Shown here piece after piece: positions 8,837-20,050 of a DNA stretch of 64,000 bases. Position numbers and translations under genes: made by a program. How positions within the stretch are numbered: position 1 is the stretch's first letter; the number at the start of each line of letters is the position of its first letter. The notes below the pieces were generated by a model that saw only the letters and a program-made list of their open reading frames with translations, was not told the origin of the DNA and searched no databases. Location of the stretch: the NCBI RefSeq assembly GCF_040730185.1, contig NZ_CP160402.1:6448001-6512000 (forward strand), in the 5' to 3' direction. This DNA is from Streptomyces sp. Je 1-332. Its GTDB lineage: Bacteria; Actinomycetota; Actinomycetes; Streptomycetales; Streptomycetaceae.

Positions 8837-10606
8837 TCAGGGCGTCGCGAGCACCACGCACGACTCGGCGGGCAGCCGCAGCAGCCCGTCCGCGCCGGGT
8901 GCGGTGACCGGCTCCCACGCCGCGAGCACCCGCGCGCCACGGCCGCCCAGCGGGATGTCGACCGTCTCCTTGCCGATGTTCACCGCGACCCGCAGATCAC
9001 CGCGCCTGATCGCGAACCAGCGCTTCTGCTCGTCGTACGCGACCCGCAGCGCCGCCAGGTCGGGGTCGAGGAGGTCCCCGCGGGAGCGGCGCAGGGCGAT
9101 CAGCTCGCGGTACCAGGCGAGCACGCGCGCGTGGGGGTCGGTCAGGGGCTCTGCCCAGTCGAGACAGGAGCGGTCCCTGGTGGCCGGGTCCTGCGGATCC
9201 GGAATGTCTCCCTCGGCCCAGCCGTGCGCCGCGAACTCCCGCCGCCTGCCCCGGCGTACGGCATCGGCGAGCTCGGGATCGGTGTGGTCCGTGAAGAACT
9301 GCCAGGGCGTCGCGGCGCCCCACTCCTCGCCCATGAACAGCATGGGCGTGAAGGGCCCGGTGAGGGTGAGCGCGGCGGCGCAGGCGAGCAGGCCGGGGGA
9401 GAGGGTGGCGGAGAGCCGGTCTCCTTGCGCGCGATTGCCGACCTGGTCGTGGGTCTGCGTGTAGCCGAGGAAGCGGAACGCGGGAGTCCGGGCGCGGTCC
9501 ACGCGGCGGCCGTGCCGGCGCCCCCGGAAGGTCGAGTAGGTGCCGTCGTGGAAGAAGGCGCCCGTCAGCGTCTTGGCGAGCGCGGCGAAGGGCGCGCGGG
9601 CGAAGTCTTCGTAGTAGCCGCTCGCCTCGCCGGTGAGCGTGGCGTGCAGCGCGTGGTGGAAGTCGTCGTTCCACTGCGCGTGCAGGCCGAGACCGCCCTC
9701 CGCGCGCGGGGTGACGACGCGCGGGTCGCCCTGGTCGGACTCGGCGATCAGCGCCAGCGGTCTGCCGAGCTCGTCGGCCAGCTCGTCCACGGCCCCCGAG
9801 AGCTCTTCCAGGAAGTGGCACGCGCGCGTGTCCCGCAGCGCGTGCACCGCGTCCAGGCGCAGGCCGTCCAGGCGGTAGTCGCGCAGCCAGGCGAGCGCGC
9901 TGCCGGTCAGGTACGCGCGCACCTCGTCCGAGCCGGGGGCGTCGAGATTGACCGCGGCGCCCCAGGGCGTCTGATGGGTCTCCGTGAAGTAGGGCCCGAA
10001 GGCGGGCAGATGGTTGCCCGAGGGGCCCAGGTGGTTGTGGACGACATCTAGGACGACCCCGAGGCCGTGGGCGTGCGCGGCGTCGACAAACCGTTTCAGC
10101 GCGTCGGGGCCGCCGTACGGCTCGTGCACGGCCCACAGGGAAACACCCTCGTACCCCCAGCCGTGCCGCCCTGGGAACGGGCACAGCGGCATCAGCTCCA
10201 CATGGGTGACGCCGAGCTCGGCGAGGTGGCCGAGCCGCCCCGCGGCCGAGTCGAGCGTGCCGTCCGGTGTGTACGTCCCCACGTGCAGCTCGTACAGGAC
10301 CGCGTCCCGCACCCCGCGCCCCGCCCAGGGCGCGCGCCACGCGTACCGGTCGTGGTCGACGACGGCGCTGAGCCCGTCGGGGCCGTCCGGCTGGCGTCGC
10401 GAGCGGGGATCGGGCAGTACGGGCCCCTCGTCGAGCGAGAAGCCGTACCGCGCCCCGTCGGCGGCGTCCGCCCGCGCCGTCCACCACCCGGCCCGGCCTT
10501 CGGCCCGCTCCATCGCCCTGGTGGCGCCCTCGCACTGCAGCGCGACGCGCTCGGCCCCGGGTGCCCACACCTCGAACTCCACCGACAGTTCCCCCTCGTG
10601 CGCCAT
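8837..10606 (-). CDS. treZ: Malto-oligosyltrehalose trehalohydrolase
   Basis: A GH13 enzyme that releases free trehalose from the maltooligosyltrehalose made by TreY. The 589-residue length is normal for TreZ. An N-terminal beta domain (about residues 1-95) precedes the TIM barrel; the catalytic residues are D252 in DGLRLDAVHA, E289 in LALIAESDQ and D387 in THDQVGNRAQGD. The TreZ-typical TYTPDGTL and HGWGYEG motifs are present. It starts at ATG 10606 and is read away from the FHA gene, with a strong inverted repeat in the shared 154-bp upstream region. treY and glgX lie further along on the same strand but not in one operon with it. Confidence 0.96.
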   Translation of the reverse strand: MAHEGELSVEFEVWAPGAERVALQCEGATRAMERAEGRAGWWTARADAADGARYGFSLDEGPVLPDPRSRRQPDGPDGLSAVVDHDRYAWRAPWAGRGVRDAVLYELHVGTYTPDGTLDSAAGRLGHLAELGVTHVELMPLCPFPGRHGWGYEGVSLWAVHEPYGGPDALKRFVDAAHAHGLGVVLDVVHNHLGPSGNHLPAFGPYFTETHQTPWGAAVNLDAPGSDEVRAYLTGSALAWLRDYRLDGLRLDAVHALRDTRACHFLEELSGAVDELADELGRPLALIAESDQGDPRVVTPRAEGGLGLHAQWNDDFHHALHATLTGEASGYYEDFARAPFAALAKTLTGAFFHDGTYSTFRGRRHGRRVDRARTPAFRFLGYTQTHDQVGNRAQGDRLSATLSPGLLACAAALTLTGPFTPMLFMGEEWGAATPWQFFTDHTDPELADAVRRGRRREFAAHGWAEGDIPDPQDPATRDRSCLDWAEPLTDPHARVLAWYRELIALRRSRGDLLDPDLAALRVAYDEQKRWFAIRRGDLRVAVNIGKETVDIPLGGRGARVLAAWEPVTAPGADGLLRLPAESCVVLATP

Positions 10607-10651
10607 CCGCCGCCGTCCGTCCGTCTGCTGCCATCTGCTTCCGTCTTCATC

Positions 10652-10676
10652 CGTACGTCATCCGTGGTGACGTACG
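10652..10676. promoter_or_regulatory. 9-bp inverted repeat between treZ and the FHA gene
   Basis: Perfect 9-bp arms CGTACGTCA (10652-10660) and TGACGTACG (10668-10676) are separated by 7 bp. It lies about 45 bp upstream of the treZ start within the divergent treZ/FHA promoter region, a position expected for an operator. The cognate regulator is unknown. Confidence 0.5.
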
Positions 10677-10760
10677 TTCCATCGTGCTGCAGAAGTGATC
10701 GGTTCGCGGTCGTTCCGCGTTTTCTGGACACCCCGGCCGAGCTGACCGACAATCACCAGG

Positions 10761-11312
10761 GTGACGTCGTCCTTTGAGATCCACACGTACCCCGCGCGGC
10801 TTACCGACGCCGAGCGCGACAGGGCGCTGGAGGTGCTCAGGGAGGGCGCCGCCCTCGGCAAGCTGTCGCACGACACGTTCGTGCGGCGCATGGAGCTCGC
10901 GCTGGCGGCCCGTCAGCCCGACGAACTCGCCGCCCTCACCGCCGATCTGCGGACCGAGGGACGCCTGGCGCGGGCGGTGTTCGGCACCGTCGGCGCGGTC
11001 TCCGGATTCACGGTCCGGCTGCGCAGGGCCTGGCAGGCCGAGAAGCTGCCGAAGCTGCTTCTTCCGGTGCCGGGGAACCCGTATCCGCTGCGGATCGGCC
11101 GCGACCCGGCGAACGGCCTCAGGCTCAGCCACGAGACGGTCTCCCGGGTGCACGCCGAACTGAGCAGGCAGGGCGGCATGTGGGTGCTGCGCGACCTTGG
11201 TTCGACCAACGGCACGTCCGTGAACGGCCGCAGGGTGATCGGCGCGGCCGTCGTGCAGGACGGCGATCAGGTCAGCTTCGGGAAGATGGGCTTCCGGCTC
11301 TCCGGTTCGTGA
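10761..11312 (+). CDS. DUF1707/SHOCT-like plus FHA domain protein
   Basis: A 183-residue cytoplasmic protein with GTG start. Residues 5-55 match the DUF1707 type (LTDAERDRALEVLREGAALGKLSHDTFVRRMELAL), a short actinobacterial module. Residues about 100-180 form an FHA phosphothreonine-binding domain with the core residues visible: LRIGRDPANGL, SRVHAEL and GSTNGTSVNGRRV. FHA domains read Ser/Thr-kinase signals, so the protein is probably an adaptor in a phosphorylation pathway; no kinase is encoded nearby. It is divergent from treZ. Its stop codon falls inside the first unit of a 15-bp tandem array. Confidence 0.9.
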   Translation: MTSSFEIHTYPARLTDAERDRALEVLREGAALGKLSHDTFVRRMELALAARQPDELAALTADLRTEGRLARAVFGTVGAVSGFTVRLRRAWQAEKLPKLLLPVPGNPYPLRIGRDPANGLRLSHETVSRVHAELSRQGGMWVLRDLGSTNGTSVNGRRVIGAAVVQDGDQVSFGKMGFRLSGS

Positions 11313-11365
11313 AGCCCGCTTTCGTGAAGCCCGCTCTCGTGAAGCCCGCTCTCGTGAAGCCCGCT
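11306..11365. repeat. Four 15-bp tandem repeats filling a convergent gap
   Basis: Four units of YTCGTGAAGCCCGCT lie at 11306, 11321, 11336 and 11351, identical except for a T/C at the first base. The FHA stop codon (11310-11312) sits in unit 1 and the stop of the convergent carboxypeptidase gene (11365-11367) begins at the last base of unit 4, so the array occupies almost exactly the space between the two stops. Confidence 0.95.
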
Positions 11366-12612
11366 CAGTTCCCCACGCGCGCGTGGCGCGCGGCTGCGAC
11401 CGTCGTCCGTGACTGGTGCTCGACCTGGTTCTCCAGTGGCACCCAGCGAGCCCTGAACCGCTCGGCGAACGCGTCGCTCCACTGCAGGACGAGCCGTTCC
11501 AGGCGTGGCGCCGCCCGGTCCCCCGCCGCGTCGAGGACCCGCAGCAGCATCGCCGCGGCCCGCAGTGGAAGGCGGCGCCCGAAGGCGTCCACGCTGCCGA
11601 TGTACGCCATCGACGTCCCCGCGGGCGGCAGCCGGGCCCAGTCGTCGGCGAGGCCAGGCACCAGGTCGAGCGCCCAGCGCGCGGCCCGCAGCAGTGGCCC
11701 CCGCGCCTCCGGTAGCCGTGGCAGCGCCTCGTCGAGGATGTCCTCGACCAGGCGCGCGTCCCGCCGCAGCCGCTGCGAGAAGCCGCGCAGCGCGAGCACC
11801 GGTGAGGGATGGACCGCCGCGTCGTCCACGAGGTCGCTGGCCCACATGGGGACCTCGACGATGGCCGTCAGGCCGCCGTACCGGTGGGCGTGGTGCCAGG
11901 TGGTGTGCCGGGCGTCCTCGGGAAGGCTCGGATAGGCGGCCGCCGAACCGGGGCCCGGCAGCACATGGACCCCCGGCCCCGAGACCGGCCAGCCCGCCGC
12001 GTCCGAAGCCCCCGTCTCCACCGGTATGTGCAGCTCCGCGGCCGACTTGGCGAACGGCTCCGCCAGTCCCGGTATGTCCCGCGTCAACTGCACCCAGCTG
12101 CCGCCGAGATCGGTCCCGTGCAGCGACACCTGCAGGTAGGGCCGCAGTTCGTCGATGACGCCGGTCAGGACGCGGGTCTCGGGAGGCAGCCGGTCCGGCG
12201 GCAGCACGGAGGGGGACCACTCGGGCTGCTCGGGGCCCGCGGGGCGGAAGAAGTGCCGGTGGTAGTCGAAGAGGGAGCGCGGGGCGGGCGTGCGGTGCAG
12301 GTTCGCGCCGTCCGGGTCGGCGCACAGGAGGAAGTGCCAGGAGGTGTCGGCGCGCAGATCCTCGTCGCGCAGGGTCCACTCCGCGAGGTGCAGCAGTGTG
12401 GAGCCGCCGGTCGGTTCGTTCGCGTGCGCGCCCGCGACGACCAGAACGGCGCGCGGGGAGCTGCCGACGGACAGCAGGTGCAGAGGTCTTCCGGCGCGCG
12501 ACGCGCCCACCTGGCGCAGGGAGCTGAGCTCGGGGCGATGAGCGGCCAACCCCCGGGCGGACAGCACGAGTTCGGCCACACTGGGATAGCGCTGCTCCGC
12601 CAGTTGACTCAC
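11365..12612 (-). CDS. M14-family zinc carboxypeptidase-like protein
   Basis: A 415-residue protein of the M14 metallopeptidase family, which cleaves C-terminal residues or acts on peptidoglycan-type peptides. Zinc ligands are recognisable: H and E in GAHANEPTGG (HxxE), and the third His in VSLHGTDLGG; the general-base Glu is in TAIVEVPMW. The sequence FDYHRHFFRP and LCADPDGANLHR fit the substrate-binding core. I chose the GTG at 12612 (reading MSQLAEQRYPSVAELV), where homology-like sequence begins; a TTG at 12669 would add 19 residues. No signal peptide is visible, so it appears cytoplasmic, unlike secreted carboxypeptidases. It converges on the FHA gene across the tandem array. Confidence 0.85.
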   Translation of the reverse strand: MSQLAEQRYPSVAELVLSARGLAAHRPELSSLRQVGASRAGRPLHLLSVGSSPRAVLVVAGAHANEPTGGSTLLHLAEWTLRDEDLRADTSWHFLLCADPDGANLHRTPAPRSLFDYHRHFFRPAGPEQPEWSPSVLPPDRLPPETRVLTGVIDELRPYLQVSLHGTDLGGSWVQLTRDIPGLAEPFAKSAAELHIPVETGASDAAGWPVSGPGVHVLPGPGSAAAYPSLPEDARHTTWHHAHRYGGLTAIVEVPMWASDLVDDAAVHPSPVLALRGFSQRLRRDARLVEDILDEALPRLPEARGPLLRAARWALDLVPGLADDWARLPPAGTSMAYIGSVDAFGRRLPLRAAAMLLRVLDAAGDRAAPRLERLVLQWSDAFAERFRARWVPLENQVEHQSRTTVAAARHARVGN

Positions 12613-12775
12613 CCCCGTCTTGTCCGCTGACGCAACCCGCAGTACGCCACGCGTTCGGGCACGTGTCAAGCGTGCGACCCAAGGGATGTCACCCCACGTC
12701 GCCCTTGTCCGACAGTGTCACCCGAATGGGTGTATGGGAACTGCGTGAGCGGCCCTTCGGTGATGCTCTGAATCC

Positions 12776-13960
12776 GTGCCCCCGAGAACCGTGACGTCGA
12801 GCTCGGCCCTTCGCGGGCACCCTTTGTCACCGTCCCCGCCGAGTCCGTCCTCAACCCCCGGACGGACCGCCACCCCCAGCCTGCCGGCCCCCGGCAGCCT
12901 GCTGGCCCCCGGCGTGGAGCGTGATCCCTACCCGCTCTACCGCACGCTCCGCGAGGGCTTCCCCGTTGTCCGCGACGAGCTCCTCGGGGCCTGGCTCCTG
13001 AGCCGGTACGCGGATGTGCGGGCCGCGCTCGTCGCCACCCGGCTCGGTCCGCCGGGCCCCCGGCCGAGCCCGGTCCACCTCAGGCTCCTGGAGCCCGCGC
13101 TGCGGTCCTCCGCAGGGCGCACCGCCTTCGTGCTCGCCCGGCGGATAGCCGGGCGGCGAGAGGCCGACCTCGTCGCCGAGTTCAGCGCCTGGCTCCCCGC
13201 GGCCGCCGCCGTCGCCGCCCTCGGACTGCCCTGGGAGGACGCCACGCGCGTGCAGGAGTGGTGCCGTACGGGTCACACGCAATCCGGCGCCCTCCACCCG
13301 GAGTTGGCCGCGCTGCTGCGCCCCCACATAGCGCGGCGGCGTGCCCACCCCGGTGCCGACCTGCTCTCCGTGCTGTGCGGCGCCCGGGTGGACGGGCAGG
13401 CGCTCTCCGACGCCACCGTCACCGGTCTCGCCGGGACGCTCCTCACCGGAGGCGGCGAGGCCACTGCCCTCGCGCTGGCCTCCTTCCTCGCCAACCTCCT
13501 CGATCACCCCGCCCAGTTGAACCTCGTGCGGGCCCGCCCGGGGCTGATACCCGGCGCCTGGGCGGAGTCCCTGCGCCGCGACCCACCTGCTCCCGTCGTA
13601 CTGCGCCGCGCGACCGCGCCGATGACCCTGGGCGGCACCACGCTGCCCGCGGGAGCCGTGCTGGCCTGCCTCGTCGGCTCCGCGGGCCGCGATCCGTTCC
13701 GCTTCGCCGACCCCGACCGCTACGACATCTTCCGCGCGGACCCGGTGGACCCGGCCGGCCCGGAAGCCCCCGCGCACCTGGCGTTCGGCGCCGGACAGCA
13801 CCTCTGCCCGGTCTCCCCCCTGGCCGGCCTCGTCGCCGAATGCGGCCTGCGGGCCCTGCTCGACGCCATGCCCGGCCTGCGCTGGGCGCCCGGCTTCAGA
13901 CCCGCGCCCCGGGGCCTGATGGCGCGGGCGCCACGCCTGCTACTCGTCCGCCCCTCCTGA
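12776..13960 (+). CDS. Cytochrome P450-like protein, atypical haem loop
   Basis: A 394-residue protein with the P450 fold elements: an ExxR pair in the K helix (WAESLRRDPP), an I-helix segment (TLLTGGGEATALALA) and the haem-ligand loop AFGAGQHLCPVSPL with Cys344. The loop follows FGxGxHxC but has Pro-Val after the cysteine where Gly/Ala normally allows the L helix to start, and the I helix has Glu-Ala-Thr in place of the usual acid-Thr pair one residue apart. The protein is short, with a Ser/Pro-rich N-terminus of about 40 residues. GTG start at 12776. No ferredoxin gene is adjacent. It may still bind haem; substrate unknown. Its last 21 nt overlap the end of treY on the opposite strand. Confidence 0.85.
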   Translation: MPPRTVTSSSALRGHPLSPSPPSPSSTPGRTATPSLPAPGSLLAPGVERDPYPLYRTLREGFPVVRDELLGAWLLSRYADVRAALVATRLGPPGPRPSPVHLRLLEPALRSSAGRTAFVLARRIAGRREADLVAEFSAWLPAAAAVAALGLPWEDATRVQEWCRTGHTQSGALHPELAALLRPHIARRRAHPGADLLSVLCGARVDGQALSDATVTGLAGTLLTGGGEATALALASFLANLLDHPAQLNLVRARPGLIPGAWAESLRRDPPAPVVLRRATAPMTLGGTTLPAGAVLACLVGSAGRDPFRFADPDRYDIFRADPVDPAGPEAPAHLAFGAGQHLCPVSPLAGLVAECGLRALLDAMPGLRWAPGFRPAPRGLMARAPRLLLVRPS

Positions 13961-16387
13961 GACCGGCTCCCGCCCTGCCGGGACCCGCTGGAGAAGCACC
14001 ACTGGCAGCTCCCCGAGGAGTTCCTCCACGCGCGCGTGCCCCGTGAACTCCCGCCCCGGGGCGAGCAGATCCACCCACCGCCCCTGCGGAAGCTCAAGTT
14101 CCGTATCGCGCCAGCCGCCCGCTTCGGCCAGGCGCGAGGAGAGCCGGGTGACCGCCGCGATCACCTCTCCGGAGCGCGCGAAGGCCACGCAGTGCCCCGC
14201 TCCGGAACCCCGCGCCGCCAACGGCTCGTACGTCGCCGCGCCGCCGAAGAGCTCCGGGCGCCGTCTGCGCAGCCGCAGCGCGGTCGCCGTGAGCGCCAGC
14301 TTCTCCTCGGAGAGGTCCCAGCGGTCACGGTGCTGCTCCAGGTACTCCAAAACGTGTGCCTGGAACCGCACGGGACGCCGGTTGTCCGGGTCCACCAGGG
14401 CCCGGTACTCGCCCTCCGTGCCCTGGTAGAGGTCGGGCACCCCGGGCATCGTCAGCTGGAGCAGCGCGGCGCCGAGGACGTTCGCCCGCACATGGGGCCG
14501 CAGGGCGCCCGCGAACTCCGCCACGGTGTAGAGCGGCGGCCCGCAGGGGCCCGCCTCCACGAACGCCGTCACGGCCTTCTCGTAGGCCTCGTTCGGCTCG
14601 GTCCAGCTGGTGTGCAGGCCCGCCTCGCGCACGTGCTTCAGGAGGGCGTTCTGCAGCCGTTCGTCGTAGGGGAAACCGAAGCCGACGGCCGTCTGCCAGG
14701 CCGCCCAGGCAAGTTGGGGATCCGGCGCGCTCGTGCCGCCCACGCGCGCGGTCTGCTCGGTGACGTCGACCAGGAGGTCGGCCCACCGCTCCGGGCACTG
14801 CGTGAGGACGGCGATGCCCGCCCGCACGTCGGCGCTGCGCTTCGTGTCGTGCGTGGTCAGCACCGTCCCCCCGTAGGGCCAGTCGCGCTGCACGCGCGCG
14901 CAGTACGCGTGGAAGGCCTCCGGGGAGAGCGCGGGGCGCTCGGGGGCGCCGCCCACCTCGGCCGCCGACAGGAGCGGCGCGTGCCGGTAGAACGCCGTGT
15001 CCTCGACGGCCTTGGCCCGCAGCGCCGACGAGGTCTGCGCGAACCGCGCGCGAAAGCCGTCGACCGCCGGCCCGGACCCGAGACGGCCGAGGGCCAGGTC
15101 CCGTACGACGTCGACCGCCTCTGCCTCCTCCCGCACGGCGAAGGCCGCCTTCGCCTCCTCGGCGGCCCCCACCGTGAGCACCGAAGCCGGTTCGGCGCCC
15201 CCGGAGACGTAGGGCCGGTAGACGGGAAGCCGCACGAGCAGCTCCAGGAGCGCGGTGCGCAGGGCCCACGGGGCGTGGTCGCGCAGTGCGGGGTCCGCGG
15301 CGCAGAGCGCGGTCGCCTCACGCGTGAGGCGGTCGGTCTCGGCGGCCAGCTCATGGGTGAGCACCTTGTACGCCGCCCGCCGCACTGTCGCGTCCCAGTC
15401 GCCGCCCCGGTCCACCGCCGGCGCCGCGAACCGCCGGTACTGGCCGAGGAGCTCGCCCGCCCCCGCCGGGTCCGTGAAGAGGCCGTCGAGGTGGCGCAGC
15501 GCGTCGTAGCCGGTGGTGCCCGCGACGGGCCACGCGGCCGGCAGGCGCTCCCCGTCGGCGAGGATCTTCTCGACGACCGTCCAGCGCCCGCGTGTGGCTT
15601 CGTGGAGCCGCTGGAGGTATGCCCCCGGCTCCGCGAGCCCGTCGGGATGGTCGATCCGCAGCCCCTCCACGACCCCTTCCCGCAGCAGTTCGAGGATCTT
15701 CGCGTGGGTCGCGTCGAACACCTCGGGGTCCTCGACGCGCACCCCGATGAGGTCCGAAATGGTGAAGAAGCGCCGGTAGTTGAGTTCCGTACGGGCAAGG
15801 CGCCACCACCCGAGCCGGTACCACTGGGCGTCGAGGAGCTGAGGCAGCGGCAGCTCAGCGGTGCCGTCACGCAGGGGGAACGCGTGCTCGTGGTAGCGCA
15901 GTACGTCGCCATCCACCCGCAGACGCTCCAGTTCGTCCCCGATCCCGCGGCCGAGCACCGGCAGCAGCACGCGCCCGTCGCCCGCGTCCCAGTCGATGTC
16001 GAACCACCGCGCGTACGGCGACGCGGGGCCCTCCCGCAGGACCTCCCAGAGGGCGTGGTTGTGGCGCGGCACCGCCGCCATGTGGTTCGGGACGATGTCC
16101 ACGACGAGGCCGAGCCCGTGCGCCCGCGCGGTGCGCGAAAGGGACCGCAGCCCCTCCTCGCCGCCCAGCTCGTCGCGCACGCGCGCGTGGTCCACGACGT
16201 CATAGCCGTGCTTGGACCCCGGAACGGCCTCGAGGACCGGAGACAGGTGCAGGTGCGAGACCCCCAGCGATGCCAGGTACGGGACGGCCGCCTCGGCGGC
16301 CTCGAAGGGGAACTCCGGCTGGAGCTGCAACCGGTACGTGGCGGTGGGCGGCGGCGGGACCGCGGACTCTGGGCGCTCAGGCGTCAT
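13940..16387 (-). CDS. treY: Malto-oligosyltrehalose synthase
   Basis: A GH13 intramolecular transglucosylase converting the reducing-end alpha-1,4 bond of maltooligosaccharides into the alpha,alpha-1,1 bond of trehalose, the step before TreZ. The 815-residue length is typical. N-terminal TYRLQLQPEFPF and DIVPNHMA motifs are classic TreY; the catalytic Asp246 is in RIDHPDGL and Glu273 in VVEKILADGE, with the third acid near TTHDTKRSADVRAG. ATG at 16387, divergent from an MFS gene with 81 bp between starts. It ends inside the convergent P450 gene (21-nt overlap). Confidence 0.96.
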   Translation of the reverse strand: MTPERPESAVPPPPTATYRLQLQPEFPFEAAEAAVPYLASLGVSHLHLSPVLEAVPGSKHGYDVVDHARVRDELGGEEGLRSLSRTARAHGLGLVVDIVPNHMAAVPRHNHALWEVLREGPASPYARWFDIDWDAGDGRVLLPVLGRGIGDELERLRVDGDVLRYHEHAFPLRDGTAELPLPQLLDAQWYRLGWWRLARTELNYRRFFTISDLIGVRVEDPEVFDATHAKILELLREGVVEGLRIDHPDGLAEPGAYLQRLHEATRGRWTVVEKILADGERLPAAWPVAGTTGYDALRHLDGLFTDPAGAGELLGQYRRFAAPAVDRGGDWDATVRRAAYKVLTHELAAETDRLTREATALCAADPALRDHAPWALRTALLELLVRLPVYRPYVSGGAEPASVLTVGAAEEAKAAFAVREEAEAVDVVRDLALGRLGSGPAVDGFRARFAQTSSALRAKAVEDTAFYRHAPLLSAAEVGGAPERPALSPEAFHAYCARVQRDWPYGGTVLTTHDTKRSADVRAGIAVLTQCPERWADLLVDVTEQTARVGGTSAPDPQLAWAAWQTAVGFGFPYDERLQNALLKHVREAGLHTSWTEPNEAYEKAVTAFVEAGPCGPPLYTVAEFAGALRPHVRANVLGAALLQLTMPGVPDLYQGTEGEYRALVDPDNRRPVRFQAHVLEYLEQHRDRWDLSEEKLALTATALRLRRRRPELFGGAATYEPLAARGSGAGHCVAFARSGEVIAAVTRLSSRLAEAGGWRDTELELPQGRWVDLLAPGREFTGHARVEELLGELPVVLLQRVPAGREPVSGGADE

Positions 16388-16468
16388 GCGAACGTACGTA
16401 CCCGCCTGGCGGGCTTTCGTGCCATCGACTCATGCTTCTGGCCGTCAGAGTGTCGCTAGCTTCGGACG

Positions 16469-17783
16469 ATGGCTGCAAAAGCACAGGTCGCACAGGACGG
16501 GCCGCGGGACGACCGGGACAACCCCGAGAACCGCGAGTACCGGGGCGCGCCCGGCCTCCTGGAGACCTACCGGGAAGTGATCGGGCACACCGGAGCGCTC
16601 CTTCCGGTGATCTCGTTCCTCGGCAGGCTCCCCGTGGCCATGATCCAGTTCGGCAGCGTGCTGCTGGTCACCGAGACCAGCGGATCGCTCGCCACGGGCG
16701 GCGTGGTCGCCTGCGCGCTGGCACTCGGCCAGGTGACCATGGGCCCGCTCGTCGGCCGCCTCGCCGACCGGCTGGGCCAGCGCTCCGTCGTCCTCGCCTT
16801 CTCGCTGCTCAACGCCGTGGCGATCGCGGTGTACACCCTCGGCGCCCTCCTCGACCTGCCCACGCCCGTGCTCGTCGTCCTCGCGGTGCTCGCCGGCGCG
16901 AGCATCCCGGGCATCGGGCCGCTGGCCCGCGCACGCGCCGTCCCGCTGGTCCGCCGGGCAGGCGGGGACAGTCGGCAAGTCAACACCGTGCTGTCCCTGG
17001 AGAGCACGATGGACGAGCTCTCCTTCGTGCTCGGCCCCGCCTTCGTGGGCCTGGCCGCGGTGGCGGGCCACCCGGCCTACGCCTTCGGCGCCGCCGCGCT
17101 CCTGGTCGCCGTTTGCGGCTCCGGTTTCGCGCTGCACCCCACGGGCCGGACGGTACGGGCGACCCAGGAAGCGCCCCATGTGACGGGGGAAGCACCACGC
17201 GCGCGTGGCGACCGCGGCCGCCGGCGCCTCCCGCGCGCGGTCGTCGTCGTACGCGTCGGGCTCGTCTTCGTCGGTGTCCTGCTCGGAGCCTGTGGAGCGG
17301 GCATCACGGCCCTCACCGAGGAGTTGGGGCAGCCGGGCCAGGCGGGGCTCGTCTACGCCGCCATGGGCGTCATGAGCGCCGTCGTGGGGCTCTCCATGGC
17401 CGCGCTGCCCGAGCGCTTCGGCCTGTACGCGCGCTGGCGCGTGGCGACGGCCGCGGCGGCGCTGCTCTCGCTGCCGCTGGTGTGGACGGACAGCATGACG
17501 GGTCTGTACCTCGTGGTGACCGTCTTCGGGGCGATCTTCGCCCCGAACCTGATCACCGGCTTCGCGCTCACCGAGCGCTCCTGCCCGCCCCAGCGCCTCG
17601 CCGAGGGGATGACGTTCGCGGCGAGCGCGTTCGTCGGCGGCCAGGCGGTCACGCTCGCCGTGGCGGGCCGCCTGGCCGAGTCCTACGGCCCCGGAGCGGC
17701 GTTCGCGCTCGGCAGCGCGGCCGCCGCCGTCGCGTTCCTCGTCGCGCTCGTCGCCCGCCCCCCGGCGGAGGGCGGGCGCGAGG

Positions 17784-17809
<26 letters not shown>
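16469..17809 (+). CDS. MFS-type transporter
   Basis: A 446-residue integral membrane protein with about 12 predicted helices in two sets of six, split by a basic loop around residues 230-255 (RARGDRGRRRLPRA). The loop 2-3 signature GRLADRLGQRSVVLAF is the MFS motif between helices 2 and 3. A 40-residue charged N-terminal tail precedes the first helix. MFS proteins of this kind usually export small molecules by proton antiport; substrate cannot be told. It is divergent from treY and overlaps the end of glgX by 26 nt on the opposite strand. Confidence 0.88.
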
Positions 17810-19892
<2,083 letters not shown>

Positions 19893-20050
19893 GCATCTGA
19901 CTCTTCCACTACCGCCCCCTCGGCTCGGGGTCACTTCGCTCAAGGTTCCCCGAAAGTAGGGCAACCACCCAGGAGTTGAGTCCGTCTAACCGATCGACCA
20001 CATACTCGGTATGCCCATGAGTGGGACACCAGGGGAAGAAGGGGGAGGAT

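Noticed and set aside
11306..11365. CRISPR-like direct repeats
   Set aside because: Units are 15 bp, directly abutting with no spacers; no cas genes occur in the window.
14036..16459. An open frame of about 800 codons antisense to treY
   Set aside because: It mirrors treY codon positions; high third-position GC in the real gene removes stops on the other strand. The protein shows no motif.
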